A stretch of DNA of 64,000 nt from Catellatospora methionotrophica. GTDB lineage: Bacteria; Actinomycetota; Actinomycetes; Mycobacteriales; Micromonosporaceae. Each line of letters begins with the position of its first letter. Positions within the stretch are counted from its first letter, which is position 1. Shown one piece after another: positions 52,340 to 60,456 of the stretch. The notes under the pieces are model-generated. The model worked only from the letters and a program-made list of their open reading frames with translations. It was not told the DNA's origin and did not search any database. Both the position numbers and the translations under genes were made by a program. Location: assembly GCF_011297335.1 (NCBI RefSeq), contig NZ_JAAOTJ010000022.1, forward strand, positions 1 through 64,000, in the 5' to 3' direction.

Positions 52340-53660
52340 TCAGGCGGCCGAGGGTGTCGGCCTCGGCGCGGTGGACCGCGCCGAACGCGTCCAGCAGCGG
52401 CTCGCCGAGCATCGCGACCAGGCCCGCGTCGGCGTGCAGGCGCTCGGCGGCCAGCGCGGGGGAGTCCGGCAGGCGCGGCGGGCGGCGCGCCTCGGCCAGC
52501 GTGAACGGGTCGACCCGCACCTCCTCCGGCAGCCGCAGACCGGCCCCGGCCGCATCCGTGACCAGCGCACAGACCGCACCCGCGACCAGGTACGGGTTTG
52601 CCGAGGCGTCCACGCACTTGATCTCGGCGTTCGCGGCGGTGTCGCGGGCGCCGGTCGCGCCGGTGACGAAACGCAGCGCCGCCTCCCGGTTCTCGTGCCC
52701 CCAGCACTGGTATGCCCCCGCCCAACGCTGCGGCGCCTGGCGCAGCGCGCTCGCGGGACTCGGCGCGCCCAGTCCCGCCAGCGCGGGCAGCCGCTGCAAC
52801 ACCCCGGCCAGCACGGACTCCCCGCGGCGCGTCATGCCGTACGGGCCGTCGCCGCCGGCGAGCAGGTTCACCCCGCCCGCCCAGGCCGAGAAGTGCAGGT
52901 GCATGCCGTTGCCGACCTGGTCCGCGACGGCCACCGGGGCGAACGAGGCCCGCAGCCCGTGCCGGTGGGCCAGCGCCCGGATCGTCTCCCGGACCAGCAC
53001 CGCCCGGTCGGCGGCGGCGACCGGGTCCGCGTGCGCGACCGACACCTCCAGCTGCCCCGGGCCGTACTCCGGATGGAACTGCTCCACCGCCACCCCCTGC
53101 GCGGCGAGCGCCGCCAGCAGGTCCCGCCCGAAGTCCGACAGCTCCGCCAGCCGCGCCATCCCGTACGCCGGACCCTGCCCGGCGGGCGTCCCGTCGGGCC
53201 GCGCCAGATACCACTCGATCTCGTACGCCATCCGCAGGCGCAGTCCCGCCGCCCGTGCCCGCTCGACCATGCGCTTGGCGAACAGCCGCTGGTCCACCGG
53301 GTACGGCTCGCCGTCCTGGGTCCACCGGTCCACCGGCGCCCACGCCCAGCCGGGCATCGCGGCGAGCACCGTCAGCGCGTCCAGGTCGGGGTGCAGGCGC
53401 AGGTCGCCGACCGGGCCGCCGACCAGGTCACCCGAGGTGATGCTGTCGTCGACGCAGAACACGTCGTGTACCGGGGACATGCCCACACCCCAGGCGGCGG
53501 CGTGGTCGAGCCGTTCGGTGGGCACCGACTTGACCCTGGTCACGCCCGCGTTGTCCACCCAGGTCAGCGCGACGGCGTGGACGCCGATGGAGGCCAGCCG
53601 GGCCGCGGCCGCCCGCGCGGCCGTCCCGCGCGCGTCCCGGTCCAGCACCGGCTCCCACAT
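52299..53660 (-). CDS. Glutamine synthetase-like protein (FluG C-terminal type)
   Basis: The 453-aa protein has the GS catalytic fold: YEIEWYL (metal Glu), GQLEVSVAHADP, GNGMHLHFSAW and HENREAALRF. AEIKCVDASANPYL takes the place of the usual R/E-x-K-x-x-D-x-x-ANPYL block. It is more like FluG and gamma-glutamylamide synthetases than ammonia-assimilating GlnA, and likely ligates glutamate to an amine. With the amidohydrolase downstream it forms a two-gene unit. ATG 53660 is the only sensible start. Confidence 0.85.
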   Translation of the reverse strand: MWEPVLDRDARGTAARAAAARLASIGVHAVALTWVDNAGVTRVKSVPTERLDHAAAWGVGMSPVHDVFCVDDSITSGDLVGGPVGDLRLHPDLDALTVLAAMPGWAWAPVDRWTQDGEPYPVDQRLFAKRMVERARAAGLRLRMAYEIEWYLARPDGTPAGQGPAYGMARLAELSDFGRDLLAALAAQGVAVEQFHPEYGPGQLEVSVAHADPVAAADRAVLVRETIRALAHRHGLRASFAPVAVADQVGNGMHLHFSAWAGGVNLLAGGDGPYGMTRRGESVLAGVLQRLPALAGLGAPSPASALRQAPQRWAGAYQCWGHENREAALRFVTGATGARDTAANAEIKCVDASANPYLVAGAVCALVTDAAGAGLRLPEEVRVDPFTLAEARRPPRLPDSPALAAERLHADAGLVAMLGEPLLDAFGAVHRAEADTLGRLTTAQLVEAVRWRY

Positions 53661-53690
53661 GCCTGAATTCTCGCCGCCCGGCCCTTGCTC

Positions 53691-53767
53691 CGCTTCATGA
53701 TCGCCGTTTCGTGTCAGAAGGCGGGGTCAGACCAAGGGTTTCGACCCGAAACGCCGATCATGAAGCG
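53691..53767. repeat. Inverted repeat, type A
   Basis: The 21-nt arms CGCTTCATGATCGCCGTTTCG (53691-53711, one base beyond 20) and 53747-53767 pair with one mismatch across 35 nt. It lies upstream of the GS-like gene and after the Imm51 gene, 14 bp from the latter's stop. Confidence 0.75.
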
Positions 53768-53780
53768 GGGTGGCGGCCGG

Positions 53781-54119
53781 TCAGTCGTCGAACTCGAAGC
53801 CGGTGGCTACGGCGAGGGCGACCAGCTCGCGCAGGCGTCCGGGGTCGGTGGCTGCGACGCTCATGCGCGCGCCCAGGTCCTCCAGCGCGGCGCGGTCCTG
53901 GCTTCTGGCGCAGAACATGCCGGCCTCCGGGTCGTAGTCGACGCGCCCGTCCAGTTCGGGAGCTTCGTTGGCGACGATGAGCTCGGCGATGCCCTCCCAG
54001 AAGTATCCGTTGGGCTCGTGCCCGAGTTCCTGGATGAGGTCGTCGACGGCGAGGCCACCCGTGTCAAGCAGCAGCGAGAACTCGCCGGGGTCCGTTTCCA
54101 TGAGCGTGAGCGGCTTCAT
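53781..54119 (-). CDS. Imm51-family immunity protein
   Basis: The 112-aa soluble protein matches the Imm51 family found beside polymorphic toxins. It shows PLTLMETDPGEFSLLLDTGG, the highly conserved GHEPNGYFWEGIAELIV, DYDPEAGMFCA and the terminal TGFEFDD. Such proteins neutralise a cognate toxin in the cytoplasm. No toxin gene is adjacent, so it is an orphan, possibly protecting against neighbours' toxins. ATG 54119 is preferred; an in-frame GTG lies at 54137. Confidence 0.78.
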   Translation of the reverse strand: MKPLTLMETDPGEFSLLLDTGGLAVDDLIQELGHEPNGYFWEGIAELIVANEAPELDGRVDYDPEAGMFCARSQDRAALEDLGARMSVAATDPGRLRELVALAVATGFEFDD

Positions 54120-54169
54120 CGGCGAAGCGTCCCACACCCGGCGAATCTCGACAGCCGGTTCGCCGGGCT

Positions 54170-54237
54170 CATGATCCGTTTTTGTGGACGATGGACGCCC
54201 CTATAGGGGCCGTGAGCGTCCACGAAAACAGATCATG
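54170..54237. repeat. Inverted repeat, type C, with central palindrome
   Basis: The 21-nt arms 54170-54190 and 54217-54237 pair with two mismatches. The centre contains the perfect palindrome GCCCCTATAGGGGC (54197-54210). The outer TGATC supplies the stop codon of the methyltransferase gene. Confidence 0.8.
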
Positions 54238-55021
54238 CTCGCCCGCGCACCGTCCAGGCGCGGGCGGTCAGGGGGATCGTGCCGTCGGGGGCGGTGGGCA
54301 GGTTGGTGCGGAGCAGGGCGCGCAACGCGGCGCGGTGGTCGTCGGGCAGGCCGCGCAGGTAGCCGGGTGCGGAGCCCTGTCCGCCCAGGAACGGCTCCCA
54401 GTAGTCGGCGAGGTCCGCGAACACCGTCGGGACCTGCACCGACTCGACGGCGACCGCCTGCAAGCCGGCGTCGGTCCACAGCGCGCGCAGCGCGTCCGGG
54501 CCGCACACCGACGGGCGGCGGCCCTCGTCCCAGGCGGCCGAAGCGGGGTCGAGTGCGGCGGCGGCGTCCCAGAAGTGCCGCATCATCGCCATACCGTCGG
54601 CGTAGTCCCAGACGTAGGCGGCGGCGACGCCGCCCGGCCGCAGCACCCGCGCGATCTCGGCGGCGGCCTCCGGCGGGTCGGGCACGAAGTTCAGGACGAG
54701 GCCGCTGACCGCGACATCGACGCTGCCGTCCGGCAGTGGCAGCGCCTTGGCGTCGCCGACCTGGAAGACCGCCCGCGCGTCGCCGATCCGGGCACGGGCC
54801 AGGTCGACGAACGGCTCGGACCTGTCGACCCCGGTGATCCGCGCGGGTTCGGCCGTGGCCAGCACGGTCTCGGTGAGCGCGCCGGTGCCGCAGCCCACGT
54901 CGAGCCATTCCCGCCCGGCGGGCACGGCCAGCCGCCGGACGAAGGCCCGCGCGACGAGGCGGCTCCACCGGCCCACATAGGCCTCGTAGGCGTCGCCGTC
55001 GGCGAAGGTCGCTTGCGTCAT
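54233..55021 (-). CDS. SAM-dependent methyltransferase (class I)
   Basis: The 262-aa protein has LDVGCGTGALTE for SAM binding, VDRSEP acid loop, GDAKALPLPDGSVDVAVS motif and RVLRPGGVAAAYVWDY. It belongs to the broad UbiE/methyltransferase type 11 group; the acceptor is unknown. The stop codon TGA lies inside a type C inverted repeat, so the C-terminus may have changed on repeat insertion. ATG 55021 is well placed before DAYEAYVGRWSR. Confidence 0.85.
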   Translation of the reverse strand: MTQATFADGDAYEAYVGRWSRLVARAFVRRLAVPAGREWLDVGCGTGALTETVLATAEPARITGVDRSEPFVDLARARIGDARAVFQVGDAKALPLPDGSVDVAVSGLVLNFVPDPPEAAAEIARVLRPGGVAAAYVWDYADGMAMMRHFWDAAAALDPASAAWDEGRRPSVCGPDALRALWTDAGLQAVAVESVQVPTVFADLADYWEPFLGGQGSAPGYLRGLPDDHRAALRALLRTNLPTAPDGTIPLTARAWTVRGRA

Positions 55022-55124
55022 CCGGTCACGCTATGCCAACCGCGAACCCGCTTCCAGGGGCAAGGCGACAACGGACCGGCAGGCACATCGGCCGGACGGG
55101 CGTCACGGCACACCGCGATGTCGG

Positions 55125-55340
55125 CTATTTCTCGGTGACGAAGACGCCGACTCCTGCGAGTCCTTCCACGAGCCCGACGGCTTTGAGCCACTGGATGGCG
55201 TTACGGACGACCGTGATCGACACGCCGTATTGCTGACGCAACTCGGCGGTGCTCGGCAAGCGATCGCCCGGCTTGAGTCTTCCGGCGGCGATCTGGCCGC
55301 TGATGTCGTCGATCAACGTCTGCGTCTTCGATTTCGGCAT
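55125..55340 (-). CDS. Minimal GntR-type winged-helix regulator
   Basis: The 71-aa protein consists of one GntR DNA-binding domain only: LIDDISGQIAAGRLKPGDRLPS, TAELRQQYGVSITVVRNAIQWLKAVG and a wing GLAGVGVFV. There is no ligand or dimerisation domain. Such tiny GntR proteins often occur near mobile elements or antibiotic genes in actinomycetes. A perfect 14-bp palindrome lies about 90 bp upstream. ATG 55340 follows GGGAG. Confidence 0.85.
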   Translation of the reverse strand: MPKSKTQTLIDDISGQIAAGRLKPGDRLPSTAELRQQYGVSITVVRNAIQWLKAVGLVEGLAGVGVFVTEK

Positions 55341-55603
55341 GTGTGCTCCCTGGTCCGCAGCCCTCAGTTGACCACGATCATGGTGCGTCTGCCAACACCA
55401 CGAGGTGCCCTCCGGCTACTTCTGGTTGCCTTATGCATAAGGTTGGGCTAGGTTGATGAAGCCACCCTGGTCCGCAGCCACGGGCGGCGACAGCTGCGGT
55501 TCCATGGCTCGCACCCCGTGAATCGCAGTGGAACAGCCGGGCCGGCTGGCGGGTTCACCAGTCGGCCCGGCTGCGGTGATCGACGTGCCGGAAAGGGGCC
55601 GCC
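55341..55603. other. Intergenic region with palindrome and direct repeat
   Basis: No gene is convincing here. It contains CCTTATGCATAAGG (55429-55442) and a 15-bp direct repeat CCCTGGTCCGCAGCC at 55348-55362 and 55465-55479. It is clearly less GC-rich than the surroundings around 55420-55460. Confidence 0.6.
55429..55442. promoter_or_regulatory. Candidate operator palindrome
   Basis: CCTTATGCATAAGG is a perfect 14-bp AT-rich palindrome in a GC-rich genome, upstream of the minimal GntR gene. A GntR-type binding site is likely but not proven. Confidence 0.5.
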
Positions 55604-56002
55604 GTGACGCGAGGACTCATGGGGTCGAAACCAGAGGTCCAGATGAGCCTGCCGATGACGCACGACTTCGGCTCGTCGGTCGAGGCAGGTCGTGACGGCC
55701 CTCTCGTGCTCACGGTCGACGTCCCCGGGGTGCGGGTCGCCATCTCGTTCGGAGAGGGTTCGGGCCTCGCCGGGTTGGAGGCGCTACGCCGATTCGCAGC
55801 GGCGGTCCAGGTCTTCGCGACGATGGCCGAAGCGCGCGAACTGCAACGCGCCATCGCCCCCAGGCTCGTCACCAACGCCGACCTCCTGCACATCGCCGAC
55901 TTCCTCCGCGACGACGGCGCGCCCAGCGACGATGATCGGCGTTTCAGGTCGATACATGGACTCCGGCCGCACTTTCCGACCCGAAACGACGATCAAGGCT
56001 GA
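55604..56002 (+). CDS. Hypothetical protein with repeat-derived tail
   Basis: I do not recognise this 132-aa protein. The core (SVEAGRDGPLVLTVDVPGVRVAISFGEGSGLAGLEALRRFAAAVQVF) suggests a beta-sheet with a following helix. GTG 55604 follows AAAGGGG with 5 nt spacing; ATG 55643 with AGAGG is a second choice. The last 24 or so codons lie within a type A inverted repeat (55933-55995), so the end is probably not original. Confidence 0.55.
   Translation: MTRGLMGSKPEVQMSLPMTHDFGSSVEAGRDGPLVLTVDVPGVRVAISFGEGSGLAGLEALRRFAAAVQVFATMAEARELQRAIAPRLVTNADLLHIADFLRDDGAPSDDDRRFRSIHGLRPHFPTRNDDQG
55933..55995. repeat. Inverted repeat, type A, inside a reading frame
   Basis: The 19-nt arms TGATCGGCGTTTCAGGTCG (55933-55951) and 55977-55995 pair with two mismatches. 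It overlaps the 3' end of the hypothetical gene. Confidence 0.65.
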
Positions 56003-56141
56003 GTGCGCGGCGTCAGCGCCCGAGAAGCGGACTAAATGGCCTAAAGTTGTAATAATGGGCGTGTAATACGACACGAGCCCCAAAAGTCTCTGTACCCTCG
56101 CCCGAGTTGCGTGAGGTGACGACGACCGGGGGACTGCCCGC

Positions 56142-58220
56142 ATGAACGCTCGCAAGATCGCGCTCGCCGGCGAGTCCATCCTGGTCGCGATCCTGCTCGC
56201 CATCATGGGTGTGGTCGCCGCGTGCCAGCACACCAGCGGCCCGGTCCTGCCCGCCTCGTCCGCCCCGCTGGGCCCGGTCATCACCGAGCCGGAGGCCGAC
56301 GGCGAGCTGCTCAGCGGCGCGGACGTGCACATGGAGACCAGTCCCATGCAGGACGTCGACGCGGGCAGCGAGCACGTCTGCACCGACTGGGAGATCTGGA
56401 CGGCCAAGCCGCACGAGCGCGTATGGTTCGCGAGCTGCATCGGCGGCGTGCAGAAGACGCACACCCACTTCGGCGACGGCGTCTTCGAGAACGCCTTCTC
56501 GGCGCGCCGTGACCTGCCCGGCGACCGCGACTACGAGCTGCGGGTGCGGCACAAGGACAGCAGCGGCAACCCGGCGACGGAGTGGAGCCCGTACACCTCC
56601 CGGCCGTTCCGGACCGACAAGGAGCGCAAGCCGCTGCCCGGCGCGCCGCAGTGGGTGGTGGCCCAGCCGGGTTACAAGGTCGAGGAGGTCGCGTCGGGCT
56701 TCGAGCTGCCGGTGAACCTCGCCATGGTCCCGTCGCATGCCATCGCGCCAGACAAGCCGATGTTCTACGTCACCGAGCTGTACGGCACGATCAAGGTGGT
56801 GCGCGGCGACCTGAAGGTCGGGGTGTACGCCAAGAACCTGTTGAACTGGGACCCGTATGCGGACTTCCCCGGCACCGGTGAGATCGGCCTGACCGGGGTG
56901 GTCGTCGAGCCGGTCACCGGCGACGTGTTCGCCAGCATGCTGTACCAGGTCGGGGCGGAGTTCTTCCCGAAGGTCGTGCGCATCCACAGCGAGGACGGCG
57001 GCCTGACCGGCAAGACCGTCACCACCGTGCTGGACCTCAAGGGCGACCCGCTGGTCGCCTCGCACCAGATCTCGAACCTGACCATCGGGCCGGACGGCAA
57101 GCTCTACATCCACATCGGTGACGGCTTCGTGCCGACCAGCGCCCGGGACCTGAACGACAGCCGGGGCAAGGTGCTGCGGGTCAACCTGGACGGCACCGCT
57201 CCGGAGGACAACCCGTACTACGACCCGGCGGACAAGAGCAAGATCAAGGATCTGGTCTTCGCGTCGGGGTTCCGCAACCCGTTCGGCGGGGCCTGGCGGG
57301 CCGCGGACGGCCAGCACTACTCGGTGGAGAACGGCTCGACCAACAACGACCGGCTGGCCCGCATCCTCAAGGGCGTCGACTACGGCTGGAACTCCAACAC
57401 CTCCAGCCTGAAGAAGAAGGCGCTCTACAACTGGGCGCCGACGCACGCGCCGGTGGGCATCACCTTCGTGCAGAAGGAGGGCAACCAGACGGCGGGCTTC
57501 CCGGAGGACAAGCTCGGCAAGGCGTTCGTGTCGGAGAGCGGCCCGACCTACGGCACCGGTCCGCAGCTGCGGGGCAAGCGCATCGTCGAGTTCACGTTCA
57601 ACGCGAACGGCTCGGTCTCCAAGCCCAAGACCCTGGTCGAATACAACGGGTACGGCAAGACGACGGTCGCCGGGATCGCGGCCGGACCGGACGGGCTCTA
57701 CTTCTCCGGGCTCTACCCCGACCAGGGCTACAACCCGGTCCTGCCCACCGCGAAGATCTACCGCGTGCGGTACGCGCCGCAGGCCGCGGGCGCCAAGCCC
57801 AAGCCGGTCGCGGCGAAGGAGTCCTGCACCGACGGTGACCTGCAGGTGATCGCGCGGGCGTCGAAGACCGACGTCAAGCCCGGCGTCCCGATCACCTTCA
57901 CGCTGGTGCTGAAGAACCTGTCGAAGCACACCTGCAACCGCGACATCGGCGCCAGCGCGCAGGAGCTGTTCCTGATGCACGGCACGGAGAAGGTGTGGTC
58001 GTCGGACCACTGCGGCGCGCCGACAGGCAAGCAGGTCACCGCGCTGGCGGCGGGCCGGGAGATGGTGTTCACGGTGCCTTGGAACGGCAAGTCCAGCAGT
58101 GCCTGCGCCAAGGGCCAGGTGCGGGTGGCGACCGGTCCGGTCCCGGCGGACGGCTCGTACCAGCTGTTCGCGCGGGTGGGCTCCGATCGCAGCGTGCCGG
58201 TCTCGATCAAAATCCACTGA
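56142..58220 (+). CDS. PQQ-type sugar dehydrogenase paralogue, lipoprotein form
   Basis: The 692-aa protein has the same lead domain and GSDH propeller as the gene at 34443-37217: VITEPEADGELLSGADVHMET, HQISNLTIGPDGKLYIHIGDG and GFRNPFGGAW. The ends differ. The N-terminus has a lipobox-like VVAAC (Cys28), so it may be lipid-anchored. The C-terminus is a 140-aa Ig-like domain with four cysteines (ESCTDGDLQVIARASKTDVKPG...) instead of crystallin repeats. ATG 56142 follows GGGGGA. It should oxidise sugars at the cell surface. A terminator follows. Confidence 0.85.
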   Translation: MNARKIALAGESILVAILLAIMGVVAACQHTSGPVLPASSAPLGPVITEPEADGELLSGADVHMETSPMQDVDAGSEHVCTDWEIWTAKPHERVWFASCIGGVQKTHTHFGDGVFENAFSARRDLPGDRDYELRVRHKDSSGNPATEWSPYTSRPFRTDKERKPLPGAPQWVVAQPGYKVEEVASGFELPVNLAMVPSHAIAPDKPMFYVTELYGTIKVVRGDLKVGVYAKNLLNWDPYADFPGTGEIGLTGVVVEPVTGDVFASMLYQVGAEFFPKVVRIHSEDGGLTGKTVTTVLDLKGDPLVASHQISNLTIGPDGKLYIHIGDGFVPTSARDLNDSRGKVLRVNLDGTAPEDNPYYDPADKSKIKDLVFASGFRNPFGGAWRAADGQHYSVENGSTNNDRLARILKGVDYGWNSNTSSLKKKALYNWAPTHAPVGITFVQKEGNQTAGFPEDKLGKAFVSESGPTYGTGPQLRGKRIVEFTFNANGSVSKPKTLVEYNGYGKTTVAGIAAGPDGLYFSGLYPDQGYNPVLPTAKIYRVRYAPQAAGAKPKPVAAKESCTDGDLQVIARASKTDVKPGVPITFTLVLKNLSKHTCNRDIGASAQELFLMHGTEKVWSSDHCGAPTGKQVTALAAGREMVFTVPWNGKSSSACAKGQVRVATGPVPADGSYQLFARVGSDRSVPVSIKIH

Positions 58221-58234
58221 CGGGCCGGTCTCGC

Positions 58235-58281
58235 GACACACCCGGCGCGGCGTCCATCACGGACGCCGCGCCGTCGCGTGT
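58235..58281 (+). terminator. Terminator hairpin
   Basis: GGCGCGGCGTCC (58244-58255) pairs perfectly with 58261-58272. An outer GACAC/GTGTC extends the stem, 14 nt after the dehydrogenase stop. Confidence 0.75.
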
Positions 58282-58399
58282 CTCCGCTGTGTAGGAAACC
58301 TTCGTTCTTCCACAAAATTCGGTAGGCATCTTTCATTGACCTATCGACAGTCGTTATAGTGCGCCGACGCATCCCCTCCACCCCCTCTGCGAGGTGCTC

Positions 58400-59461
58400 A
58401 TGCTCGGTAACCCCACCGTGCGCCGCCGTACCCTGCTGGCCGCCGCGGCCGGATTCGCGGCCGCCCCGTTCGCCGCAGGCCCGGCCTTCGCCGCCAACCC
58501 GAAGGTCTACCTGGACCCCGGCCACGGCGGCACCGACCCCGGCGCGGTCGCCAACGGCCTGCAGGAGAAGGCGCTCACCCTGAACATCGCCCTGCAGATC
58601 CGCAACATCCTGCAGGCCAACTACGCCGTCGACGTACGCATGTCGCGCACCACCGACGCGACCGTCAGCCTCGCCCAGCGCACCAGCGACGCCAACGCGT
58701 GGGGCGCGACGATCTTCGTCAGCGTGCACATCAACTCCGGCGGCGGCACCGGCTTCGAGAGCTACCGCTACCTGACCTCCGACGCGGCGACCGTCAACCT
58801 GCACAACGCCCTGCACTCGCGCTCGCTGAGCGGCATGCGCACCGTCGGCTCGGTCACCGACCGGGGCCTGAAGACGGCGAACTTCCACGTGCTGCGCGAG
58901 TCGAACATGCCCGCGGTGCTCACCGAGAACCTGTTCATCGACACCCTCGCCGACGCGAACCTGCTCAAGCGCGCCGACTTCCTGGCCGCCGACGCGCTCG
59001 GCCACGCCAACGGCATCGCGGCGCACCTGGGCCTGACCGCGCCGCCGCCCACGTTCAGCACCATCGTCGACAACACCACCGCGGGCCGGTTCACGGCCAG
59101 CGCCAACTGGGGCACCTCGACGTTCTCCGGCCAGCGGTACGGTGCCGACTACCGCTACGCCAACCCGGTGCTGGCCAGCGACGCCGCCTGGTTCAAGGTG
59201 AACATCCCGGCCACGGCCAACTACCGGGTCGACGTATGGCACGCCGCCGACCCCGGCTACAGCGCCTCCGCGCCGCACATCGTGGCCACCTCCGGCGGCA
59301 ACCAGACCGTCAACCTCGACCAGCGCACCGGCGGCGGCGCGTGGCGCTCGCTGGGCACGTTCAACCTCGCCGCAGGCGACCGCAACCTGGTCGGCGTGAG
59401 CCGCTGGACGAGCGCGGCCGGCTACGTCATCGCCGACGCGGTACGCGTCACCCGCGTGTAG
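58400..59461 (+). CDS. Secreted N-acetylmuramoyl-L-alanine amidase with C-terminal golvesin-like domain
   Basis: The 353-aa protein has a twin-arginine-type signal (TVRRRTLLAAAAG) and an Amidase_3 domain (about 35-210). Zinc ligands are in LDPGHGGTDPGA, with the later Glu in LQEKAL, His in SVHINS and Glu in VLTENLFID. A linker leads to a 130-aa beta-sandwich like golvesin/xly domains (FKVNIPATANYRVDVWHAADPG). It cuts the peptide from peptidoglycan in wall turnover. ATG 58400 follows GAGG; TATAGT (58355-58360) is a likely -10 box. Confidence 0.9.
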   Translation: MLGNPTVRRRTLLAAAAGFAAAPFAAGPAFAANPKVYLDPGHGGTDPGAVANGLQEKALTLNIALQIRNILQANYAVDVRMSRTTDATVSLAQRTSDANAWGATIFVSVHINSGGGTGFESYRYLTSDAATVNLHNALHSRSLSGMRTVGSVTDRGLKTANFHVLRESNMPAVLTENLFIDTLADANLLKRADFLAADALGHANGIAAHLGLTAPPPTFSTIVDNTTAGRFTASANWGTSTFSGQRYGADYRYANPVLASDAAWFKVNIPATANYRVDVWHAADPGYSASAPHIVATSGGNQTVNLDQRTGGGAWRSLGTFNLAAGDRNLVGVSRWTSAAGYVIADAVRVTRV

Positions 59462-59467
59462 CGGCGG

Positions 59468-59513
59468 CCGAAGCTCCGTCCATGCTGTTGGATCGGTGTG
59501 GACGGAGCTTCGG
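59468..59513. terminator. Hairpin after amidase gene
   Basis: CCGAAGCTCCGTCCA (59468-59482) pairs perfectly with 59499-59513 across a 16-nt loop. It is just downstream of the amidase stop. Confidence 0.65.
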
Positions 59514-59531
59514 TGTGGACAGGGGAATGCG

Positions 59532-59927
59532 ATGGGTGGACGGGAACTGGCCAGCGCGGGGCTGCTGTTCCTCGCGGAGCGGCGGCTCGCGACGCTGACG
59601 ACCCTGCGGCCCGACGGCACCCCGCACGTCACCCCGGTCGGCTTCACCTATGACGCGGCGACCGGCCTGGCCCGCGTCATCTGCGACGGCGCCAGCCGCA
59701 AGGCCGCGCACGCCCGGCGCAACCCGAACGTGGCCCTGTGCCAGTTCGAGGGCCGCTTCTGGCTGACCCTGCAGGGCGACGCGACCGTCACCGCCGATGC
59801 GGACCGGGTAGCCGACGCCGTCGCCCGCTACGCCACCCGCTACCGCGAGCCGCGCGTCAACCCGAACCGGGTCGCCATCGAGATCACCGTGACCCGCCTG
59901 CTCGGCGACTCCACGCTGCTCGCCTGA
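59532..59927 (+). CDS. PPOX-class (F420/FMN) oxidoreductase
   Basis: The 131-aa protein is a split-barrel flavin/F420-binding domain: LAERRLATLTTLRPDGTPHVTPVGFTYD is the signature, and RKAAHARRNPNVALC follows. It belongs to the group of PPOX F420-dependent enzymes common in actinomycetes; the substrate is not known. ATG 59532 follows AGGGGA with 5 nt spacing. Confidence 0.85.
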   Translation: MGGRELASAGLLFLAERRLATLTTLRPDGTPHVTPVGFTYDAATGLARVICDGASRKAAHARRNPNVALCQFEGRFWLTLQGDATVTADADRVADAVARYATRYREPRVNPNRVAIEITVTRLLGDSTLLA

Positions 59928-59948
59928 GCGGAGCGGCCACGCGGCAGG

Positions 59949-60341
59949 TCAGCCCAGGGGGTACTCCAGCCAGACGACCTTGCCGGTGCGGCCGGGCACC
60001 ACGCCCCACCTGGCCGACAGGCCCTCGACCAGCCCCAGGCCCAGGCCGCCGTCGACGCCCGCCGAACGCCGCTGCGGCGGCACCGGGCTGCGGTCGGTCA
60101 CCTCGATGCGCAGCCCGCCGCCGATCCGCGCCAGCCGGATCGCCACCGCCCCGCCACCGTGCAGCACCGCGTTGCTGACCAGCTCCGACGCGAGGATGAG
60201 CGCGTCGCCGGACGGGTCACGCAGCTGCCACGCGCCGAGCTGGGCCCTGACGAAATACCGGGCGATCATGCCGCTGGACCGGCCGCCCGGAAGCCGGATC
60301 GACGCTGCCGCCACGTCGCGGCCCTGCCTGCCTGATTCCAT
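59949..60341 (-). CDS. ATP-binding protein, RsbW-like
   Basis: The 130-aa protein is an HATPase_c domain (ILASELVSNAVLHGGG N-box, VTDRSP, GGLGLGLVEGLSARWG), the short form used as anti-sigma factor or switch kinase. It has no clear partner. It is divergent from the lipoprotein hydrolase gene. A second member is at 50438-50992. Confidence 0.82.
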   Translation of the reverse strand: MESGRQGRDVAAASIRLPGGRSSGMIARYFVRAQLGAWQLRDPSGDALILASELVSNAVLHGGGAVAIRLARIGGGLRIEVTDRSPVPPQRRSAGVDGGLGLGLVEGLSARWGVVPGRTGKVVWLEYPLG

Positions 60342-60456
60342 GACCCGCCTCCTCGTCTCCACCGGGATTCGGAGCACGGCGGCATCCGGATGGGTGGATA
60401 CCCGGCGGCGATGGGGCACCCCTCGGCCGCCGGGGTACGCCGGTAGAGTCGGCGGC

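Noticed and set aside
55429-55442. Palindrome as a phage or plasmid attachment site
   Set aside because: There is no integrase, tRNA or flanking duplication. An operator is simpler.
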